From XYD1-FULL-44-32 sp964433715 (GTDB lineage Bacteria > Patescibacteriota > Minisyncoccia > Phycocordibacterales > XYD1-FULL-46-19): DNA of 17,694 nt. The notes beneath the pieces are model-generated. The model did no database searches, was not told the origin of the DNA, and worked only from the letters and a program-made list of their open reading frames with translations. The position numbers and the translations under genes are program-made. Location of the stretch: contig CAYSSL010000010.1 in assembly GCA_964433715.1 (NCBI GenBank), forward strand, positions 1-17,694, given 5' to 3'. The stretch's first letter is position 1. Each line of letters starts with the position of its first letter. Positions 14,166 to 17,694 of the stretch are shown here, in pieces.

Positions 14166-14555
14166 ATGGATAAGTTAAGAAAAATTATTTTGTCTAGCCT
14201 TGTTCTTTTGTCCACAGTGGCGCCGGTGGCAGCCCAAGCTACTACCACCGCCTCGGGTGGCTGTCAGCTAACCGATTTTAAAAGTGTTGTTACTTGTACT
14301 ATTACCAACATTGTTAACCCGCTGGTTTACTTGGTTATGGGGGTAGCGGTGTTGGCGCTTTTGTGGGGCGTGGTACAATATATAACAAAGGGTGACAAAC
14401 CCGAAGAAAGAAAGAAAGGGGGACAGTTTATAATGTATGGCGTGATCGGACTTTTTGTAATGATATCGGTGTGGGGCCTTGTAGCTATCCTCTCCGGTAC
14501 TTTTTTCCCAAGCGGTCCGGGAACCCAGCCACCTGTTCCTACAATCCAACTTTAG
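14166..14555 (+). CDS. Pilin-like small membrane protein, paralogue 3
   Basis: It has 129 residues from ATG at 14166; a longer upstream frame would run through paralogue 2 and was rejected. It has a signal peptide (about 1-23, APVAA), an exported segment with a Cys pair (Cys33, Cys44), helix 1 at about 48-70 ending LLWGVVQYI, a charged loop TKGDKPEERKKGGQ, helix 2 at about 88-110 with IMYGVIGLFVMISVWGLV, and a Pro-rich tail. The WGVxxYI-loop-GxxxIMxG-SVWGL pattern is shared with paralogues 4 and 5 and differs from 1 and 2, so the array holds two subtypes. The polar loop between helices is expected to face the cytoplasm. Function inferred by position and shape. Confidence 0.78.
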   Translation: MDKLRKIILSSLVLLSTVAPVAAQATTTASGGCQLTDFKSVVTCTITNIVNPLVYLVMGVAVLALLWGVVQYITKGDKPEERKKGGQFIMYGVIGLFVMISVWGLVAILSGTFFPSGPGTQPPVPTIQL

Positions 14556-14570
14556 TCGGCTGTCCCAAGT

Positions 14571-14591
14571 TTATTTATAAGTTATAAATAA
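14571..14591. repeat. Perfect 10-bp inverted repeat before pilin-like gene 4
   Basis: TTATTTATAA (14571-14580) and TTATAAATAA (14582-14591) are exact inverted copies around a single G. The repeat ends four bases before the ATG at 14596, so it could hide the start in a hairpin or act as an operator. It is pure A/T apart from the centre and therefore also could serve as an AT-rich -10 region. Confidence 0.55.
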
Positions 14592-14595
14592 GATT

Positions 14596-14955
14596 ATGTA
14601 TAAAAAGTTTGTTGGTCTTGGTGCTATGGCTTTAGCTTTGGCTCCAGTCGTTGCGGCAGCTCAATCGTTTGATAACTTTGATAGTGCTATTGCTACTATC
14701 ACGGGTTGGATCAATAGCCTTATTCCGTTATTGATCGGTATTGCGGTTTTGGTGTTTTTGTGGGGCGTGCTCAAATATGTTACAGCTGGTGCCGACGAAA
14801 AGAAGCGAAAGGAGGGTGCTTCGTTGGTTGGTTATGGTGTTGTGGCTATCTTTGTGATGCTATCGGTTTGGGGTTTGGTCAATGTTTTGATCAGCACCTT
14901 TGATTTAAAGAACGATATACCAACAAATATACCGCAGGTTCCAACTAGCGCTTAA
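14596..14955 (+). CDS. Pilin-like small membrane protein, paralogue 4
   Basis: It has 119 residues: a signal peptide (about 1-22, VVAAA then QSFDN), an exported stretch of about 15 residues, helix 1 at about 38-60 (LIGIAVLVFLWGVLKYV), the loop TAGADEKKRKEGAS, helix 2 at about 79-101 (YGVVAIFVMLSVWGLVNVLI), and a short polar tail ending PTSA. It is clearly related to paralogues 3 and 5 through WGVxxYV, the charged loop and SVWGL. It lacks the GGQxIM of the other two, having GASLVG. It has no Cys. A palindrome lies directly before its start. Co-transcription with the rest of the array is likely. Confidence 0.78.
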   Translation: MYKKFVGLGAMALALAPVVAAAQSFDNFDSAIATITGWINSLIPLLIGIAVLVFLWGVLKYVTAGADEKKRKEGASLVGYGVVAIFVMLSVWGLVNVLISTFDLKNDIPTNIPQVPTSA

Positions 14956-14971
14956 AGTTTTTTAGACTCGT

Positions 14972-15223
14972 ATGCAGACCGTAAATGTTCCTTATCTACA
15001 GAGTATTTTAGATAATATCGTTAATCCGATAGTTACTCTTTTGTTTGCTCTGGCGGTTTTGTATTTTGTTTATGGTGTCTACGAGTTTATTAAAAAAGGT
15101 GATAACGAAAAGGAACGAGTAGAGGGTGGTCAGCATATAATGTGGGGAACAGTTGGTCTCTTCATTATGGTTTCTGTTTTTGGTATTATGCGGATCATTT
15201 GTACTACTGTTGGTTGCAATTAA
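14972..15223 (+). CDS. Pilin-like small membrane protein, paralogue 5 (no signal peptide)
   Basis: It has 83 residues, the shortest of the five. There is no cleavable signal peptide: an amphipathic N-terminus (MQTVNVPYLQSILDNIVNP) leads directly into helix 1 at about 19-38 (LLFALAVLYFVYGVYEF), the loop IKKGDNEKERVEGGQ, and helix 2 at about 57-77 (MWGTVGLFIMVSVFGIMRII). It ends in a Cys pair, CTTVGC. The YGVYEFI, GGQHIMWG and SVFGI elements match paralogue 3. The missing signal peptide suggests a different processing route, or a membrane adaptor rather than a pilus subunit. It is the last gene before the terminator. Confidence 0.75.
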   Translation: MQTVNVPYLQSILDNIVNPIVTLLFALAVLYFVYGVYEFIKKGDNEKERVEGGQHIMWGTVGLFIMVSVFGIMRIICTTVGCN

Positions 15224-15234
15224 AGATTGAAATA

Positions 15235-15274
15235 AAAAAGAGCGCCGAGTGGAACAGGTCCACCGGCGCTTTTT
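15235..15274. terminator. Bidirectional terminator after the pilin array
   Basis: The AGCGCC core pairs with GGCGCT and GTGG with CCAC around a seven-base loop (15253-15259), with one bulged A at 15248 and flanking A- and T-runs on both sides. On the plus strand it is followed by TTTTT and on the minus strand by TTTTTT, so it serves both converging transcripts: the pilin array and the SPFH partner gene. Confidence 0.88.
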
Positions 15275-15310
15275 GGTGTCTTGGGATAGCGAGGCTATTC
15301 CCAAGACACC
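15275..15310. repeat. Second strong hairpin, overlapping the stop of the SPFH partner gene
   Basis: GGTGTCTTGGGATAGC (15275-15290) pairs with 15294-15310 over 16 bp with one bulged T, closed by the loop GAG. The right arm contains the last codons and the TAG stop (15295-15297) of the minus-strand gene; the left arm is outside it. It directly adjoins the terminator, making a double-hairpin end. Confidence 0.7.
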
Positions 15311-15876
15311 CAGATGACTACAGGAGGTTTTCCAGATGGCACCTTAAACGAAAGTGCCGTCTGGTCGGCGTGGATGCCATAGGCATCGTGGCCGCCGGCG
15401 GGGATGACGTCCTGCCGTGCCGGTATTTTTTTCAACCGGCTTTCTGGGATCCGGCGGATGATGCTGGCATCCTGCTCGGTTTCCCAGTTGACGCTCTTGC
15501 CGTATTGTTCCGGCAAGGTCGTCCACGCGGCGTCCGTCACTGAGAAGGATGTCCGCTTTGGTGGGGGGCTAGCCTCGTGGGCTTGCACCTCTTTGCCGCC
15601 GAAGGTGTGAGTGCCGGCTGTCCGATCTAGCCAGAGCACCAGTTGGTACAGGATTGTACCCACGATGATGGCTAGGAAGATCGACCCCCAGAGTTTCCAG
15701 GGGTTTGATTTCTTTTTCTCGGGCGCCTTCGGCTTCTTTTCCTCCTTTTGGTCGGAGGTCTTCGCGACCGTTTCCTTCTTTTTCGGTAGAAGGGGACCGG
15801 CTGCGGTGCCAATCCAGATCGCAAGGGCGATCAGGACCAACACCAAGAGCGGGATGAGTGGTGCAAACACTGTCAT
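15295..15876 (-). CDS. Two-helix membrane protein partnered with the SPFH protein (unknown)
   Basis: I do not recognise this 193-residue protein. Visible: helix 1 at about 5-24, a very Lys/Glu-rich loop at 32-59 (KKKETVAK, KEEKKPKAPEKKK), helix 2 at about 61-82, and a soluble C-terminal portion of about 110 residues that by the positive-inside rule lies outside the membrane. It contains no Cys and ends PPVVIWVSWE. It has a textbook AGGAGA six bases before its ATG, placed directly over the end of the upstream SPFH gene (12-base gap), so the two are made together. SPFH proteins are often encoded beside a membrane partner of the NfeD type; this protein fills that position but shows no NfeD-like sequence I can see. 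G+C-rich codons match the SPFH gene, not the rest of the window. Confidence 0.8.
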   Translation of the reverse strand: MTVFAPLIPLLVLVLIALAIWIGTAAGPLLPKKKETVAKTSDQKEEKKPKAPEKKKSNPWKLWGSIFLAIIVGTILYQLVLWLDRTAGTHTFGGKEVQAHEASPPPKRTSFSVTDAAWTTLPEQYGKSVNWETEQDASIIRRIPESRLKKIPARQDVIPAGGHDAYGIHADQTALSFKVPSGKPPVVIWVSWE

Positions 15877-15888
15877 GTAGCTTCTCCT

Positions 15889-17430
15889 TTATTCCGCTGC
15901 AGGCGGGGTTGCCGCCGGCGGTGTCTCATTTGGTTGGGGCGCTGGCTGCCCGAGTCGTGCTGCGTCTTGTTGCTGGCGCCGGAGCTGGCGGTTTCTCCGC
16001 CTTTCTTCGGCCGTAGACTGACGCTCTTGTCGGGTCGCGGGTGATTGTGGGTTAGAGGGCGCAGTTGTTCCACCACTGCTGGTCAGATTCTTCGCTGCGT
16101 CCACGATGGCGGCGGCGGCACCTAACATGTCGCCCAAGCCACCACCGCCCCCAACAATCATCGTGTGTTTGCTGTGGACAAAGGAGTCTTGAGCCGCCTC
16201 TATGGCCAAGGCATACTTGCCCGCTTCGCTTTCCGCGACAAGGGCTCGTTCCGCCTGTCCGTCGGCGTCGGCGTACAGGTCCTGTCGCTTGGCCTCGGCG
16301 TTGCCGGTGCCAATTTCGGCAAGCTTGATTCGCTCGGCTTTGGCTAGGTTCTCGACCCGGATTGCCTCGAATTCACTTTGAACCGCTTTCATCATCTCCG
16401 TGTTGGTGTCTTTGTTCAGGTTATTTTCCCGAACCCTTGCCTCGTCGATGGTTACCCCTAGTGATCCGACGAGATTGTCTAAATCTTCGTCGGCTAGGTC
16501 AAAGACATCAACCCGCTGATCACCTCTGTTGTTTGGTTGGGTCTGTCTCCGGCCATTTACCAACTGTCGGTTGATCTCGCGCCGGAAGGCGCGGTTGATC
16601 TGGTCGTTCAGCAAGCGGGCCGAGCCATAGGTGATCTTGGGCAAATTGCCCGTGATTACACCCATAGCGGTGTCTTCAATCAGCTTGTTGACCTGATCAA
16701 CGCTACCGAAGTTTCGAATCAGTGGGCTTGGTAGTGAAATTCGCCACCGCACGTAGAGACTCACCTCTGAAGTGATCTCTTTGGTGTAGAGGGGGCTTAC
16801 TTTTCGGTTCCCTTCGCCTACGCTTTTGACAAAGCGCAGGAAGGTGTCAACTTCGTTTTGTACCTCCTGCTGGTACTGCGGTTTTCCCAACCGCGTACCC
16901 GCAATTAGTTTCCGCACTTCCTCGGGATAGTCTTTGTCCGCGTGGGTGACACGGAAAGCGGGGCGATACTTTTCACGGTTGGGGTCGTCTTTGATGACTT
17001 TTTGCATGTCATCAACATTGCCGCGATAGATAAACTCGCGGGCAGCGGGGAGTTCGTTTTCCATATTAATGCTCGGCAATAGCTCGAGCTGAAACAGAAA
17101 ACGGGGCACCCAAACTGGTCCGGGTTCGGTGGCCTCATAGCTTGGCCCACCGAGGAAAGTTACCACTCCCATTTTATCGAGTGGTACCTTTCGGAAGGAA
17201 AAAGCGAGGTGTAGGGGGATTAACCCCAACACCGTCGTGGTCCAGCTCCAATATGTTGGGCGAATGAGATAGTCTGCGTACAGACCACCCGTCGCCAACA
17301 AAGAGAGCGCGAGATAGGCCAAACCGGTGATCATCGGACGCGAAAGGTACCATTGACCCTGCGCTCCTTTGTAGATCATCAAACCTGAGATGCCGAAGGC
17401 TACCAACAGGGCGATGTCAAGAGCAATCAT
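15889..17430 (-). CDS. SPFH/band-7 domain membrane protein
   Basis: It has 513 residues. Three hydrophobic helices lie at about 4-20, 34-52 and 61-78, followed by the SPFH entry motif GVVTFLGGPSYEATEPGPVWVP (88-109). The domain resumes at TSEVSLYVRWRIS (220-232) after an insertion of about 90 residues, then AMGVITGNLP and TIDEARV (327-333). An Ala/Glu/Lys-rich stretch at 342-415 should form the flotillin/HflK-like coiled coil, then a Gly-rich GGGGGLGDML (427-436) and a low-complexity Arg/Gln/Pro tail. Such proteins build large ring or cage assemblies on membranes that organise proteases or other complexes. It has a strong promoter and a good AGGAG six bases before ATG 17430, both unlike its neighbours, and higher G+C. 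The exact role is unknown. Confidence 0.85.
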   Translation of the reverse strand: MIALDIALLVAFGISGLMIYKGAQGQWYLSRPMITGLAYLALSLLATGGLYADYLIRPTYWSWTTTVLGLIPLHLAFSFRKVPLDKMGVVTFLGGPSYEATEPGPVWVPRFLFQLELLPSINMENELPAAREFIYRGNVDDMQKVIKDDPNREKYRPAFRVTHADKDYPEEVRKLIAGTRLGKPQYQQEVQNEVDTFLRFVKSVGEGNRKVSPLYTKEITSEVSLYVRWRISLPSPLIRNFGSVDQVNKLIEDTAMGVITGNLPKITYGSARLLNDQINRAFRREINRQLVNGRRQTQPNNRGDQRVDVFDLADEDLDNLVGSLGVTIDEARVRENNLNKDTNTEMMKAVQSEFEAIRVENLAKAERIKLAEIGTGNAEAKRQDLYADADGQAERALVAESEAGKYALAIEAAQDSFVHSKHTMIVGGGGGLGDMLGAAAAIVDAAKNLTSSGGTTAPSNPQSPATRQERQSTAEERRRNRQLRRQQQDAARLGQPAPQPNETPPAATPPAAE

Positions 17431-17436
17431 TTCATT

Positions 17437-17442
17437 TCTCCT
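17437..17442 (-). promoter_or_regulatory. Shine-Dalgarno of the SPFH gene
   Basis: AGGAGA on the minus strand, six bases before the ATG at 17430. It is notable because nearly all other genes in the window have none; it and the matching AGGAGA at 15883-15888 mark the two-gene SPFH module. Confidence 0.8.
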
Positions 17443-17447
17443 GTAGT

Positions 17448-17471
17448 GTCGCGCCAGCTAAGCTGGGCGAC
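17448..17471 (-). promoter_or_regulatory. Hairpin in the SPFH leader
   Basis: The minus-strand leader can pair CCAGC with GCTGG around a TTA loop, and GTCG with CGAC outside a small internal loop, nine base pairs in all. It ends five bases before the Shine-Dalgarno, so it could tune access to the start. It may also simply stabilise the 5' end. Confidence 0.4.
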
Positions 17472-17503
17472 GTTGTCGAAGATCCATTTAATTAACTGAC
17501 TAT

Positions 17504-17533
17504 ATTATAGCATATTTTATACCTAAAAGTCAA
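17504..17533 (-). promoter_or_regulatory. Near-consensus promoter of the SPFH module
   Basis: On the minus strand TTGACT (17528-17533) and a perfect TATAAT (17504-17509) are 18 bases apart. The start should be near 17497, giving a leader of about 67 bases. It is the best match to the sigma-70 consensus in the window. Confidence 0.8.
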
Positions 17534-17583
17534 GTGTAAAAGGAACAGTAAAATAACAAAAACGGGTGCAGAAAACAGCTTAA

Positions 17584-17589
17584 TATGAT
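17584..17589 (+). promoter_or_regulatory. Possible -10 box for tRNA-Leu
   Basis: TATGAT lies 19 bases before the mature tRNA 5' end, a usual distance. No -35 box is convincing at the right spacing, so the call is weak. Confidence 0.3.
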
Positions 17590-17608
17590 AGGATTTTTGT
17601 GTATTTAG

Positions 17609-17689
17609 GCCCGGGTGGTGGAATTGGTATACACGCACGACTTAAAATCGTGTCCCTCTGGGATGCGGGTTCGATTCCCGCCCCGGGCA
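17609..17689 (+). tRNA. tRNA-Leu (anticodon UAA)
   Basis: A complete cloverleaf: acceptor stem GCCCGGG (17609-17615) with CCCGGGC (17682-17688), anticodon stem CACGA with TCGTG (17636-17640, 17648-17652) around loop CTTAAAA with anticodon TAA (17643-17645), a short variable arm TCCCTCTGGGA as expected for class II tRNA-Leu, and T-arm GCGGG-TTCGATT-CCCGC (17665-17681). The discriminator is A17689. The CCA end is not encoded (CAAAA follows), so it must be added by the CCA enzyme. It reads UUA codons. Confidence 0.95.
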
Positions 17690-17694
17690 CAAAA

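Noticed and set aside
15142..16734. Several plus-strand open frames opposite the SPFH module
   Set aside because: They are a by-product of the G+C-rich minus-strand genes, with no starts, signals or domains that make sense.
17609..17689. tRNA-Leu as an integration site for the SPFH module
   Set aside because: The module lies on the 5' side of the tRNA, while integration usually uses the 3' end; no repeat of the tRNA 3' end and no integrase gene were seen.
1..17694. CRISPR array, transposase or prophage genes
   Set aside because: No regularly spaced repeats and no recognisable transposase, integrase or phage structural protein in any frame I read.

Overview
This window looks like a chromosomal segment of a Patescibacteria (Candidate Phyla Radiation) bacterium, most likely of the Parcubacteria type. 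That is an inference from gene content and style. The genes are small and tightly packed, often with overlapping ends. Most starts lack a Shine-Dalgarno sequence, and at least two promoters place the transcription start on the ATG. The window also carries a run of small two-helix VirB2-like pilin proteins, a metal-site-less metallo-beta-lactamase-fold protein and a methyltransferase of a kind I associate with this group. The standard bacterial code is used. No rRNA, CRISPR array, transposase or integrase was seen.

Layout. (1) Positions 1-5932, minus strand. Read in the direction of transcription the genes are signal peptidase I (lepB), histidyl-tRNA synthetase (hisS), a bS21-like ribosomal protein, YbeY, FtsA, FtsZ, a terminator, and an AhpF-like thioredoxin reductase that runs off the window. 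This group joins protein export, translation and cell division. (2) Positions 6024-6638, plus strand: peptidyl-tRNA hydrolase (pth), diverging from lepB through promoters whose -35 boxes overlap. (3) A strong bidirectional terminator, then a four-S1-domain ribosomal protein S1 (rpsA) on the minus strand with a structured leader. (4) Positions 8078-15223, plus strand: degenerate metallo-beta-lactamase-fold protein, 86-residue membrane protein, GyrA, SAM methyltransferase, membrane-anchored solute-binding-like protein, then five small pilin-like membrane proteins in tandem. The run ends at a bidirectional terminator. (5) Positions 15295-17430, minus strand: an SPFH/band-7 membrane protein and a two-helix partner. 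This pair is clearly richer in G+C than the rest, has good Shine-Dalgarno sites and a near-consensus promoter, and so looks compositionally foreign. (6) tRNA-Leu(UAA) at the right edge.

Functional picture. The left half is housekeeping: division (FtsA/FtsZ), translation and ribosome quality (HisRS, bS21, YbeY, Pth, S1), export (LepB) and redox. The right half combines DNA topology (GyrA) with an envelope programme. The solute-binding-like protein and five pilin-like proteins could form or decorate a surface structure, but no ATPase or core-complex gene of a secretion system lies in the window. The SPFH module is a separate envelope unit. No stretch over 300 bases lacks a gene. The longest gaps are 7877-8077 (rpsA leader plus the promoter of the next gene) and 17431-17608 (SPFH promoter and leader, then sequence upstream of the tRNA).
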